In this document: in pieces, positions 44,473 through 53,738 of the stretch
How positions within the stretch are numbered: position 1 is the stretch's first letter
How the letters are laid out: each line of letters begins with the position of its first letter
Assembly (NCBI RefSeq): GCF_001078055.1
Contig: NZ_CP010777.1
Coordinates: 3,191,001 to 3,255,000 of the forward strand
Reading direction: 5' to 3'
DNA from: Rufibacter radiotolerans
GTDB lineage: Bacteria; Bacteroidota; Bacteroidia; Cytophagales; Hymenobacteraceae
Length of the DNA stretch: 64,000 bases
Made by a program: the position numbers and the translations under genes
The notes under the pieces: generated by a model
The model's database searches: none
What the model was told of the DNA's origin: nothing
The model's input: the letters and a program-made list of their open reading frames with translations, nothing else

Positions 44473-45468
44473 ATGTTCAAAAAATCCATTTACCGCTTCA
44501 CGGGCGTAGCCTTGCTGGGTACCTGCCTGCTGGGCTCCTGCACCACCGCCAAGAAATACAATGACCTGCTGGCTCAGAAAGTAAAGCTTGAGCGTGAGAA
44601 AGCAGACTGCCAGAGCACCCTGGCCCGCACCACCAAAGAACGCAGCGACCTATCCAAGCAAGTAACCGAACTCACCGAGTTCCGCACCAAACTGGCCACC
44701 GATACCACCCTGCTGGGCAGCACCCTCCGTAAAACCCAGGGCGTTTACGCCGATCTGAGCGATACCTATGACAAGCTCATCCGGAACCATGACCGTCTGT
44801 TGGCCAACAGTGCCCTGGAGTCTTCCAAACTCTCTAAAGACCTGGCCCGGCGCGAAGACGAATTAAAGGCCCTGAACGAGACCCTCATGCGCAACCGCTC
44901 CCAACTGGACCAACTCAGCACCGACCTCAAATCAAGGGAAGAGCGCCTTAATGAACTGGAGCGAATTCTAGCTGAGAAAGACAAGGCCGTGAATGCCCTT
45001 AAAAACAAGGTGAGCAATGCCCTGCTGGGCTTCAACTCAAAGGACCTGTCGGTAGACGTGCGCAACGGCAAGGTCTACGTGTCTTTGTCTGAGCAACTGC
45101 TGTTCAAGTCTGGCTCCACCAAGGTAGACGCCAAAGGCCAGGATGCCCTGCGTAAACTAGCCGCGGCCCTCAAAGACCAGCAAGACGTGAACGTGGTAGT
45201 AGAAGGCCACACCGATGACGTGCCCGTTTCCAAAGGCACTGTGGGCATGCAGGACAACTGGGACCTGAGCGTGTTGCGCGCCACCGAGATCACCCGCATT
45301 CTGACGGGCGCTGGCCTGGCCGGCACCAAAATCACGCCATCGGGCCGCGCCCAGAACGTACCGGTAGACGCGGCTAAAACCGCCGAGGCCCGCCAGAAAA
45401 ACCGCCGCACCGAGATCATCCTTACCCCAAAACTAGACGAGTTGTTCCAGATTCTGGAGGGCAACTAA
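44473..45468 (+). CDS. OmpA-family lipoprotein, paralog 2
   Basis: A 331-residue lipoprotein (lipobox LLGSC, then TTAKKYNDLL). A long coiled coil covers about residues 30-195, with heptads such as KDLARREDELKALNETLMRN. The OmpA domain at about 200-325 has NVVVEGHTDDVPV and EARQKNRRTEIILTP. The start at 44473 follows a good promoter; 52 in-frame upstream residues are discarded since they overlap the promoter and lack a leader. The coiled coil is more than twice that of the preceding paralog, so this copy could span a wider periplasm. Confidence 0.92.
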   Translation: MFKKSIYRFTGVALLGTCLLGSCTTAKKYNDLLAQKVKLEREKADCQSTLARTTKERSDLSKQVTELTEFRTKLATDTTLLGSTLRKTQGVYADLSDTYDKLIRNHDRLLANSALESSKLSKDLARREDELKALNETLMRNRSQLDQLSTDLKSREERLNELERILAEKDKAVNALKNKVSNALLGFNSKDLSVDVRNGKVYVSLSEQLLFKSGSTKVDAKGQDALRKLAAALKDQQDVNVVVEGHTDDVPVSKGTVGMQDNWDLSVLRATEITRILTGAGLAGTKITPSGRAQNVPVDAAKTAEARQKNRRTEIILTPKLDELFQILEGN

Positions 45469-45512
45469 TTTAGACAGAAAGAAGTAAGACGGCGGCCCAT
45501 ATAAGCTTTTGC

Positions 45513-45550
45513 TGTTTTAGCGCTACTTTTGAAAAACCAGACCTAAAACG
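45513..45550. repeat. GTTTT/AAAAC palindrome, copy 18
   Basis: TGTTTTAGCGCTACTTTTG pairs imperfectly with AAAAACCAGACCTAAAACG, between tandem genes. Confidence 0.55.
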
Positions 45551-45593
45551 CCGGCCCCGGTAGTCGGCGTTTACAACCGACAAACCTTCTCAC

Positions 45594-46061
45594 ATGAGCA
45601 AAGTAAACATCAAAAGCTACGCAGACTTACTACAGTATGAAGGCCAGGAAATGGGCGTTTCAGACTACCACACCATTACCCAGGAGCAGATCAACCTGTT
45701 CGCAGACGCCACCCTGGACCACCAATGGATTCACATAGACGCCCAGCGCGCCCAAACCGAGTCACCCTTCAAAAGCACCATCGCGCATGGGTACCTCACC
45801 GTTTCGCTGCTGCCGTACCTCTGGGGCCAGATCATCAACATAGAAAACCTGAAGATGCAGGTAAACTATGAGATTGAGAACCTGAGGTTTAACCAGGCCG
45901 TGCTGGTGAACAGTGACTTGCGCCTGCGCGTGAAACTGCTGTCGGCCAAAGACCTGCGTGGTGTGATCAAAGCGCGTCTGGAAGTGACCATGGAAATAAA
46001 AGACAGCAAGAAGCCCGCCTTCACTGGGGTGATCACCTTCCTGTACCACTTCAACGACTAA
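45594..46061 (+). CDS. MaoC-type (R)-specific enoyl-CoA hydratase
   Basis: A 155-residue hot-dog-fold protein. The hydratase-2 motif is visible as INLFADATLDHQWIHIDAQRA, with the catalytic Asp and His, followed by IAHGYLTVSLLPYLW. Single-domain MaoC proteins of this size hydrate trans-2-enoyl-CoA thioesters as dimers. The ATG at 45594 starts immediately before the first helix. Neighbours do not define a pathway; the OYE gene downstream is separated by a palindrome and probably has its own promoter. Confidence 0.88.
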   Translation: MSKVNIKSYADLLQYEGQEMGVSDYHTITQEQINLFADATLDHQWIHIDAQRAQTESPFKSTIAHGYLTVSLLPYLWGQIINIENLKMQVNYEIENLRFNQAVLVNSDLRLRVKLLSAKDLRGVIKARLEVTMEIKDSKKPAFTGVITFLYHFND

Positions 46062-46083
46062 GCCGCCCGGCCTCTGTCTGCTA

Positions 46084-46131
46084 AAACCCGTTTTGGGGCT
46101 GTTTTTCAGAAAACAGCCCCAAAACGGGTTT
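46084..46131. repeat. GTTTT/AAAAC palindrome, copy 19
   Basis: Perfect 22-bp arms (46084-46105 with 46110-46131). The core has GGGGC/GCCCC in place of GGGCC/GGCCC, changed in both arms. Between tandem genes. Confidence 0.9.
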
Positions 46132-46206
46132 CGTTTTTTAGCTTCTCCAAACAACCTTGCGGCAAACAGGTTAGTAAAGAAATCCAGACGTTAACTTCCA
46201 TCTACT

Positions 46207-47271
46207 ATGAGCACGCTCTTCCGCCCGCTACAACTCAAAAGCATTGAATTCAGGAACCGCATTGTGGTTTCGCCCATGTGCCAATACTCATCAAAAGACG
46301 GTTTTGCCAATGACTGGCACCTGGTACACCTGGGCAGCCGAGCCGTGGGCGGGGCGGGGCTTATTCTTGTAGAGGCCACAGGGGTGTCACCGGAAGGCAG
46401 GATCACGCCGCATGACCTGGGCATCTGGAAAGACGAGCATATCCCAGAACTTCGGCGCATTGTCTCTTTTATGGAAGCACACGGCACCGTGCCGGGCATT
46501 CAGTTGGCGCATGCCGGCCGTAAGGCCAGCCACCACGCCCCCTGGGAAGGCGGCAAAGCGCTTTCAGACCAAGAAGGTGCCTGGCCCACGGTAGCGCCCA
46601 GCGCCCTGGCCTTCCATGAGGCCGAACCTACCCCGGTGGCCCTGGACCAGGAGGGCATCCAGAAGGTGATCTCTGATTTCAAGGCCGCCGCCGTGCGAGC
46701 CCTGTCAGCGGGTTTTAAAGTAGTAGAGATTCATGCCGCCCATGGCTACCTGCTCCATTCCTTCTACTCGCCGCTCAGCAACCAGCGTCAGGATGCCTAC
46801 GGCGGCTCCTTTGACAACCGCATCAGGCTGCTCCTGGAGGTCACCGCTGCTGTGCAGGAAGTCTGGCCCCAGAACTACCCGCTGTTCGTGCGCATCTCGG
46901 CCTCAGACTGGACCGAAGGCGGCTGGACCGCCGAGGACTCTGTGTCCCTGGCCAAGGTCTTAATGGGAAAAGGCGTGGATTTGATAGACTGCTCCAGCGG
47001 CGGCAACGTTCCCCGGGCCAAGATTCCGGTGGGGCCCGGCTACCAGGTGCAATTCGCCCAGAAAGTGAAGGCTGAGGCGGGTATTCTAACCGGCGCCGTG
47101 GGCATGATCACCACCCCCCAAGAGGCAGAGGACATTATTGCCAACGGCCAAGCCGATATGGTCTTCCTGGCCCGTGAATTCCTGCGTGACCCTTACTTCC
47201 CGCTGCGAGCCGCCAAAAAACTGGGAGCCGAGATTGAGTGGCCGGTGCAGTACCAGCGCGCGCAGGATTAA
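46207..47271 (+). CDS. old yellow enzyme, NADPH dehydrogenase (YqjM/NamA-like)
   Basis: A 354-residue FMN-dependent ene-reductase. The start LFRPLQLKSIEFRNRIVVSPMCQYS is characteristic of the YqjM class, with its cysteine near the flavin. QLAHAGRKASHHAPWEGG, IHAAHGYLLHSFYSPLSNQR and DAYGGSFDNRIRLLLEV carry the substrate and FMN contacts, and REFLRDPYFPLRAAK ends the barrel. It reduces activated C=C bonds with NAD(P)H; the natural substrate is unknown. Single gene, at the end of the tandem block before the glucan locus. Confidence 0.93.
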   Translation: MSTLFRPLQLKSIEFRNRIVVSPMCQYSSKDGFANDWHLVHLGSRAVGGAGLILVEATGVSPEGRITPHDLGIWKDEHIPELRRIVSFMEAHGTVPGIQLAHAGRKASHHAPWEGGKALSDQEGAWPTVAPSALAFHEAEPTPVALDQEGIQKVISDFKAAAVRALSAGFKVVEIHAAHGYLLHSFYSPLSNQRQDAYGGSFDNRIRLLLEVTAAVQEVWPQNYPLFVRISASDWTEGGWTAEDSVSLAKVLMGKGVDLIDCSSGGNVPRAKIPVGPGYQVQFAQKVKAEAGILTGAVGMITTPQEAEDIIANGQADMVFLAREFLRDPYFPLRAAKKLGAEIEWPVQYQRAQD

Positions 47272-47433
47272 GACAGAGCCGGCATTTATTGTTTCTTAGG
47301 CTATAAGGGAGATTCGTGCCTTAGAAGTACCGTGCACTTCAGACGAAGTGTATTGTGTCTCTACAAAGGGGCTTTTCGCGCTTCGGTTAATTTCTTACCA
47401 ACAACGGCGAGTGATATTGATTCGGTTGTTCAA

Positions 47434-47465
47434 CGCAGACTCTCCCCTTGAGGGGAGAGTCTGCG
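47434..47465. repeat. 15-bp-arm hairpin
   Basis: Perfect 15-nt arms (CGCAGACTCTCCCCT and its complement) around a TG centre, between convergent genes. It could act as a terminator, but it lacks a T-tract and resembles a dispersed repeat (compare CCCTCTCCCC at 63454). Confidence 0.7.
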
Positions 47466-47498
47466 CTTAGTTGAAGGGATTACATTTTGAGCCTGGTT

Positions 47499-50408
47499 TC
47501 AGAATTTCAGCATAAAATCTGAGAGATTCTCGCTGCGGTCCAGGTTCAGGCGTTTGCGGAGGCGGTAGCGGCTTATCTCCACGCCCCGCACCGAGATATT
47601 GAGCAGCTGGGCAATGTCTTTGGTGGTGAGGTTGAGGCGCAGGTAGGTACTCAATTTTATTTCCTGGGGGGTCAGGCTGGGGAATTTCTCCTGTAGCCTA
47701 TGGATGAAGTCCCCGTGCACATGGTTGAAATGGAACTCAAACTGCTTCCAGTCTACCTCGCTGGTAATGTTGTGGTCAATGTTCCGGATGATCTTCTTCA
47801 TCTCATCTTGCTGCGCCGTCGGGGAGCCGTTCTTGAGCATGTCCTGCAGCTCCAGTTTCACGCTGTTGAGCAATTCATTCTTGTTGATGAGGTGAATGGT
47901 GGAATATGTGAGTTCGCGGTTTTTATGGTCCAGCTCCGCCTGAAACTTCTCGTTGCGCAGGCGGTCTATTTCCTGCTCGCTCTGGTTGGTGATCTCCCGT
48001 ATCTCCAGTTCTTTCTGGCCCAGCTTTCTTTCCTTGTCTAAAATAAGACGGCGTTTTTCTTTGGTGAAACGCTTGTTGATCTCATAAAACCCGGCCCCTA
48101 GTAGCAACAGGCCGCAGACGGCATAAAACAAGTAGGCCCAGCGGCTACGATAGAAAGGCGGGTTTACCAAAAAGGTCAGGCTTTTGGCCTGGCTCACGGT
48201 GCCGTAAATGTTGCGGGCCCGCACCTGAAACGTGTATTGCCCTTCGGGAAGGTTGGTATATTCCTTCTCGGTACGGGTTGTCCACTCAGACCAGCCGGTG
48301 TCAAAATTCTCCAGAAAGTACTGGTACTGCGTTTTCTCGGGCTTCTCATAAAAGGAAGAGGCGTACACAAACCGGAGCGAATTCAGCGCATACGGCAGCT
48401 CAGGCCCCTGGCCGCCATGCAGGCCACTACCCGACAGAAGCAAGGAATCTGCTTCGCCAGAGATGTTCACCACTTTGGTGACGTGGGTATGGAACGGCAC
48501 CATCTTCTTGGTTTTGGCGGCATTGTAATGAATGAAGCCTTCCTTGGCGCCAAACAGCACGTTGTTAATGTCCAACACATGAATGTAGCTCAGGTCATCA
48601 TTGAGCTGCTCGCGCAGGTGCTTGAAGAGCTTGTCTTCCAGGGTGGGTTTGCCAAACTTGTCATAGGTGATCCTTCCCACCCGCTGGTTAGAGATGAAAT
48701 AGATGTTACCCTGCACGTCTTCCTCCATCTCAATAATGTGCTCTGTGGGCTCAAACAGGTCTGAGAAGGTCTTGTCCAGCACAAACCGGTCTTTGGCCTT
48801 GTCAAACCGGTACACGCCGTACAGGGCCGGGAAAATGATCTCGTTCCGGATCTTCTCCATGTTAATGAGCTGGTCTGAAGGCAGGCCGTGCCGGGAATTA
48901 TAAAACCGCACAGAGGCTATTTTGTCAAGGGTCTGGTCAAACGTGATCCTGAACAGCCCTTTGTATCCGTGGGCCATCCAGAGTTCGCCATCCTTGTCAA
49001 ACTCCAGCACCCTGGAAGACTCGTCCAGTCCCTCCAGCTTCTTCACAAAGCCCAGATCTGTTTCTGAAATGGACAGTAGGCTGATGCCTGAATACCCGCC
49101 CAGAATGAGACGATTGGGGTGCTTGGGTACCGGCACGAAGTCCCAGGCTCCACCCATAGAATGGATGAGGTTGGCCTTGCCGTCTTTCACCACAAAGGGA
49201 CCATTGTGGTGCGCCATTAAAAGGTGGTTCTGCAGGTAGTTCAGGTGGTAGACCTGGCCCCGGCTGTTAGGCACCAGGGCAAACTGCTTCCGCTGCGAGG
49301 AGATACTGCCCACAAAAAGCCCACTGTTGGTGCCCAGATACAGGTCATTGCCTTTCAGTAGCGCCGCATATCCCGTCCCCGACAGCCCCATGGTCCCGTC
49401 CAGGCGGCTGAAGGGCGAGCTGAGCTCCACCATAGAAAGGCCGTTGTTCAGCCCCAGCCAAAGATTTTCCTGATTGTCCTGGTAAAGCGTATGAATGGTA
49501 TTGTCCAGAAGCCCGTTCTGCACCGACGTGTTCAAAAGCAGGTTGCCCTGGCTGTCCATGAGGAGAAGGCCCTTGTTCTGGGTACCCATGGCAAAGGCGC
49601 CGTCTTTTAATAGAATAGCTTGGTTGATCAAAATGTTGCTGAACTCGTTTTCACTGGCCAGCGGGAACGGGGTCACGCGTTGCCCGTCATACAGGTAAAT
49701 ACCGTGCTGGATGGTGAAGATGATGAGCCGGTTCCTGTCAAAAGGCAACACTGAGGCAATCTGCTTATCTGCGAAGAACTCGCCGGCCGGCAATAACTTT
49801 AACTGGTGGTGCTCTAAAATTGAAAGGCCCTTGCCCCAGACCAGGGTGTAGATGTCTTTGTTTACCTGAAAAGAAAACTCCAGTGGGTTGGCTGGTGCTA
49901 CTACCTTTACCGCCTTACCAGGTTCATAGCTGTAGATGTTCTTAAAGGTGAGGAAATAGATACGCCCCCCCTGCTCATAGATGCGCCAGACTTCATCAAA
50001 GTTTCGGTACTTGGCCGGCAGGCTATCGGCTAAAGAGAAATACTGGAGTACCCCGCGGACGTCAGGCTTGAAGTATCCGAAATCTGCCTGACTACCCACG
50101 TAGATTCTGCCGTCTTTGCCTGCAAACACAGAGCGCACCTTGGTGCCGCCCTTTACCGGATATAGATTCCAGGTGGCCCCGTCAAACTCTAGCAGCCCAA
50201 AGTTGTTAGCTATATAAAGAACCTCCTCGGGGTCCTGTACCATGCCCCAACTTTGGATACCACCCTTGAATTCTTCCGGCTTAAAATTCCGGATGACGGG
50301 GTTGCCAAAGAAGTAGTGCTGAGTGGTACCTTGTATAGGCGCAAGCAGGCCGGCCAGCAAAAGCAGGAGCACAAAAAAGACACCTTTCAGACGCACTATC
50401 ATTTCCAT
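47499..50408 (-). CDS. membrane-spanning propeller/Y_Y_Y regulator with LuxR-type HTH
   Basis: A 969-residue one-component sensor. A signal peptide precedes a long periplasmic region of propeller-like repeats (about 30-680), then a Y_Y_Y domain (about 685-748). There is a single transmembrane helix at about 755-773, a coiled coil, and a LuxR/GerE-type HTH at about 911-960 (LTPQEIKLSTYL and TTKDIAQLLNISVRGVEISRYRLRKRL). It lacks the histidine kinase and receiver of hybrid two-component systems. It probably senses a glucan fragment in the periplasm and binds DNA directly. Divergent from susC with repeated GATGTAGT sites between them. Confidence 0.9.
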   Translation of the reverse strand: MEMIVRLKGVFFVLLLLLAGLLAPIQGTTQHYFFGNPVIRNFKPEEFKGGIQSWGMVQDPEEVLYIANNFGLLEFDGATWNLYPVKGGTKVRSVFAGKDGRIYVGSQADFGYFKPDVRGVLQYFSLADSLPAKYRNFDEVWRIYEQGGRIYFLTFKNIYSYEPGKAVKVVAPANPLEFSFQVNKDIYTLVWGKGLSILEHHQLKLLPAGEFFADKQIASVLPFDRNRLIIFTIQHGIYLYDGQRVTPFPLASENEFSNILINQAILLKDGAFAMGTQNKGLLLMDSQGNLLLNTSVQNGLLDNTIHTLYQDNQENLWLGLNNGLSMVELSSPFSRLDGTMGLSGTGYAALLKGNDLYLGTNSGLFVGSISSQRKQFALVPNSRGQVYHLNYLQNHLLMAHHNGPFVVKDGKANLIHSMGGAWDFVPVPKHPNRLILGGYSGISLLSISETDLGFVKKLEGLDESSRVLEFDKDGELWMAHGYKGLFRITFDQTLDKIASVRFYNSRHGLPSDQLINMEKIRNEIIFPALYGVYRFDKAKDRFVLDKTFSDLFEPTEHIIEMEEDVQGNIYFISNQRVGRITYDKFGKPTLEDKLFKHLREQLNDDLSYIHVLDINNVLFGAKEGFIHYNAAKTKKMVPFHTHVTKVVNISGEADSLLLSGSGLHGGQGPELPYALNSLRFVYASSFYEKPEKTQYQYFLENFDTGWSEWTTRTEKEYTNLPEGQYTFQVRARNIYGTVSQAKSLTFLVNPPFYRSRWAYLFYAVCGLLLLGAGFYEINKRFTKEKRRLILDKERKLGQKELEIREITNQSEQEIDRLRNEKFQAELDHKNRELTYSTIHLINKNELLNSVKLELQDMLKNGSPTAQQDEMKKIIRNIDHNITSEVDWKQFEFHFNHVHGDFIHRLQEKFPSLTPQEIKLSTYLRLNLTTKDIAQLLNISVRGVEISRYRLRKRLNLDRSENLSDFMLKF

Positions 50409-50435
50409 TTTATTATTTAAGGCCTTTCAACCCCA

Positions 50436-50572
50436 GATGTAGTTGCAAATTATTGATTTTACAGTTCACTTTTTTAGAAAAATGGCTTATAAAGCCAAAA
50501 TCAATGATTTTACCCCTGTTGATGTAGTACTGATGTAGTTAAATATGAGGACTGATGTAGTATTGATGTAGT
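50436..50572. promoter_or_regulatory. phased GATGTAGT operator array
   Basis: GATGTAGT occurs at 50436, 50521, 50532, 50554 and 50565. The last four start 11, 22 and 11 bp apart, so all lie on the same face of the helix. A TTTG at 50578-50581, a candidate -33 box of the susC promoter, begins 5 bp after the last copy, with a weak -7 (TATTTCGG, from 50604). The placement suits a LuxR-type activator, most simply the divergent regulator. Confidence 0.7.
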
Positions 50573-50646
50573 CGTTTTTTGGGATGCCCGTTCCCGAATC
50601 GCTTATTTCGGAAACTCATTTGCAACTCTAAACCCGCCTTACCTTT

Positions 50647-53600
50647 ATGAAGAAAAATGTACTTGTTTTCCTGCTGTGCTTCGTCTGTAGCATAGCCTTC
50701 GCCCAGACCACCCTTACGGGTCGTGTCACTTCCGCCAGCAGCGGGGAGGCACTTCCAGGCGTAAGTGTGGTGGTGAAAGGAACCACGGTGGGTGCCGCCA
50801 CTGACGTTAATGGCAACTACCAGATTCAGGTTCCGGCCAGCGGCACCACTCTCCTTTTCTCTTATATAGGATTCGTTTCCAAAGAAGAGCCTATCAACGG
50901 CAGAACCACCATTAACCTGACCTTGCAGGATGACCTGCGGGCGCTGGAAGAAGTAGTGGTGGTGGGCTATGGCACTCAGCTTAAAAGGGAAGTCTCTACG
51001 GCTATCTCCTCGGTAACGCCAGAGCAAATCACCCAGACCCCAGTCACCCGCGTAGAGCAGGCCCTGCAGGGACGGGTAGCGGGCGTGCAGGTGACCAACA
51101 TCTCCGGCCAACCCGGTGATGCTCCCACCGTGCGTATCAGGGGCATAGGCTCCACCGGTAACTCCAGTCCTATATATATAGTAGACGGTTTTCCGGTGGG
51201 CGGCATAGATTACCTGAACCCCGGCGACATTGAATCCATTGATATCTTGAAAGATGCGGCCTCCGCAGCCATTTACGGTGCCCGGGGCGGTAACGGGGTA
51301 GTGATCATCACTACCAAGCAAGGCAAACGCGACGGCACCATGAACGTGTCTTATGAAGGATACGTGGGTATTCAGAACCCTTGGCGCAAAGTAGAGCTTC
51401 TGAATGGCCGTGAATACGCGGTTATGATGAATGAAGGAGCCGCCAATGCCGGCGTTACGCCTCCGTTTGCAGACCCTACCCAATTTGGCGAAGGGACCAA
51501 CTGGCAAGATGCTTTGTTTGAGAAGAATGCCCGCATCCAGAACCACCAAGTGAACATTACCGGCGGTTCAGAGAAATCAGGCTATTCAGCGGCCCTTTCC
51601 TATTTTGACCAGGACGGTATTGTGGGTGGTGACAAATCAAATTTCCAGCGCTACACCGCCCGGGTGAATGCAGACAACCAAGTAAAAAGCTTCCTGAAGT
51701 TTGGCACCAACCTGGCCTACACCCACTTAAAGAGAAGAGCCTTTGACCCGAACCAGGAGTTTGGCGGCATTCTGAGCAACGCCCTTAACATGGACCCGCT
51801 TACCCCAGTGTACGAAACCGACCCAGCCAGACTAGGCCAAAGCCTGTACACCCTTAACCCAGTGGTGCGTGATGCCAACGGCCGCGTGTTCGGGATTTCT
51901 TCTTATGCCTCACAGGAAGTTGTGAACCCCTTGGCCCGTTTGCAGGTCATGAACGGCCTCACCAACGTAGATAAACTGGTTGGTAACCTCTACGGGGAGG
52001 TCAAACTGCTGGAAGGCCTTACGTTCCGGTCTACCTTGGGCATTGACCTGGCCTACGTGGTGAACACCAATTACAACCCAGTGTATTACTTGAATGCTGC
52101 GCAGCAGAATGGCACTGCCCTTACCTCCAGAGGCACAGACCGGTACTACACCTGGCAAACCGAGAACTACTTCAACTACAACAAAACCATCGGTGATCAT
52201 AGTGTGGGTGTGACCGTGGGTACCTCGGCGCTCAAATCACGTAATGAAGGCCTTTTTGGCTCCAATACCGGCTTGGTTACGGCAGACCCTAGCATGGCCT
52301 ACCTGAATCTGGCAGTAGGCGCCGGAACAGCCGTAGCCCTGGGTGGAGCCAGTGAGCGCTCCATTCTTTCCTTCTTTGGTAGAACCAACTACGCCTACAA
52401 AGGCAAGTACCTGTTGTCTGCCACGGTGAGAAGAGACGGATCTTCGCGCTTTGGTAGTGAAAACAAATACGCCACTTTCCCTTCCTTCTCGGCGGGTTGG
52501 GTATTGTCTGAAGAAAGCTTCTTCCCAGAGGGCAACGTGGTGAGCCTGGCTAAGATTAGAGCGTCCTGGGGCCAGAATGGAAACGAGGAGATTGGCGGGT
52601 TTTACCCTTGGGCCGCGCGCATTGGCGTAGGCAGAGGCTATACCTTCTATACCCCGTCAGGTAAAGGCTACACCAGCGGCGCGGCGCCTGAGGCTGCGGC
52701 CAACCCAGAACTACAATGGGAAACCTCTGAGCAGACCAACTTGGGGATTGACCTTTCCTTCTTCAACAACGCCCTGACCCTGACCACCGACTATTACATT
52801 AAATCTACCAAAGGCCTGCTGGTAACGCCTCCTATTCTGGGCAGCACCGGCTACAACGCGCCTCCGGTAAACGGCGGTGAGGTAAGAAACACAGGTCTTG
52901 AAGTGGCCTTGAACTACCAGGGCTCTATCAGTCAGTTGGGTTACAACATTGGCTTGAACGGAAGCATCAACAAAAACAAGGTCATCAGCATTAACAACGC
53001 CGAGGGCATCTTACAAGGCGCCAATTTCACCACCTATGGCGTGGCCTCTAGGAGCCAGGAAGGCTTGCCGGTTGGCTATTTCTACGGTTATAAAACCGCA
53101 GGTATCTTCCAGAACCAGAATGAGGTAGAAGCGCAGACCCTGCAGCCCAATGCCGTGCCCGGCGATGTTCGGTTCCTGGACCTGAACAAAGACGGCGCGC
53201 TGACCGGCGATGACCGCACCATGATTGGTAACCCAACGCCCAAAGCGGTGGTTGGTCTGAACCTGGGATTAGACTTCAAGAACTTTGATGTAAGCGCCTT
53301 CTTCAATGGGGCGTTCGGGCACCAGATCTTTAACGGTACCCGCCGTTATGACCTGGTACGCTCTAACATGCAGTCTACCTTCCTCAACCGCTGGACCGGC
53401 CAAGGAAGCTCCAATGAAATGCCACGCTTCACCTGGAACGACACCAACGGAAACTACTCTAAGCTGTCTGACCTCTACGTAGAAGACGGAGATTTCGTGC
53501 GGCTGAAAACCCTGCAGTTGGGCTACAACCTGCCTGCCAGCCTGTTAACCAAAATCCATCTGCAGAAACTGCGCCTGTACGTGTCTGCTGACAACCTGCT

Positions 53601-53727
53601 CACTTTCACAGATTACACGGGCTTTGACCCTGAGATTGGTGCCAGAGGCAGCCTGGACATTGGCATTGACCGCGGCGTGTACCCGCAGGCTAAAACCTTC
53701 AGACTTGGATTTAACGCCACTTTCTAA
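50647..53727 (+). CDS. susC: SusC/RagA TonB-linked glucan receptor
   Basis: A 1026-residue outer-membrane transporter that imports oligosaccharides with SusD. It has a signal peptide ending at IAFAQ and a carboxypeptidase-like domain at about 21-100 (TLTGRVTSASSGEALPGVSVVVKG). A short TonB-box-like stretch (EEVVVVGYGTQ) precedes the plug (APTVRIRGIGSTGNSSPIYIVDGFPV, DAASAAIYGARGGNGVVIITTK). The barrel ends in a phenylalanine (RLGFNATF). The start at 50647 lies 74 bp after the operator array. The susD frame opens at its stop codon. Substrate beta-glucan is inferred from the GH16 and GH3 genes downstream. Confidence 0.95.
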   Translation: MKKNVLVFLLCFVCSIAFAQTTLTGRVTSASSGEALPGVSVVVKGTTVGAATDVNGNYQIQVPASGTTLLFSYIGFVSKEEPINGRTTINLTLQDDLRALEEVVVVGYGTQLKREVSTAISSVTPEQITQTPVTRVEQALQGRVAGVQVTNISGQPGDAPTVRIRGIGSTGNSSPIYIVDGFPVGGIDYLNPGDIESIDILKDAASAAIYGARGGNGVVIITTKQGKRDGTMNVSYEGYVGIQNPWRKVELLNGREYAVMMNEGAANAGVTPPFADPTQFGEGTNWQDALFEKNARIQNHQVNITGGSEKSGYSAALSYFDQDGIVGGDKSNFQRYTARVNADNQVKSFLKFGTNLAYTHLKRRAFDPNQEFGGILSNALNMDPLTPVYETDPARLGQSLYTLNPVVRDANGRVFGISSYASQEVVNPLARLQVMNGLTNVDKLVGNLYGEVKLLEGLTFRSTLGIDLAYVVNTNYNPVYYLNAAQQNGTALTSRGTDRYYTWQTENYFNYNKTIGDHSVGVTVGTSALKSRNEGLFGSNTGLVTADPSMAYLNLAVGAGTAVALGGASERSILSFFGRTNYAYKGKYLLSATVRRDGSSRFGSENKYATFPSFSAGWVLSEESFFPEGNVVSLAKIRASWGQNGNEEIGGFYPWAARIGVGRGYTFYTPSGKGYTSGAAPEAAANPELQWETSEQTNLGIDLSFFNNALTLTTDYYIKSTKGLLVTPPILGSTGYNAPPVNGGEVRNTGLEVALNYQGSISQLGYNIGLNGSINKNKVISINNAEGILQGANFTTYGVASRSQEGLPVGYFYGYKTAGIFQNQNEVEAQTLQPNAVPGDVRFLDLNKDGALTGDDRTMIGNPTPKAVVGLNLGLDFKNFDVSAFFNGAFGHQIFNGTRRYDLVRSNMQSTFLNRWTGQGSSNEMPRFTWNDTNGNYSKLSDLYVEDGDFVRLKTLQLGYNLPASLLTKIHLQKLRLYVSADNLLTFTDYTGFDPEIGARGSLDIGIDRGVYPQAKTFRLGFNATF

Positions 53728-53738
53728 TGACTTCACCC

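Noticed and set aside
50521..50572. GATGTAGT copies as a CRISPR array
   Set aside because: The units are only 8 bp and the spacing is 11 or 22 bp, with no spacers and no cas genes. An operator array fits better.
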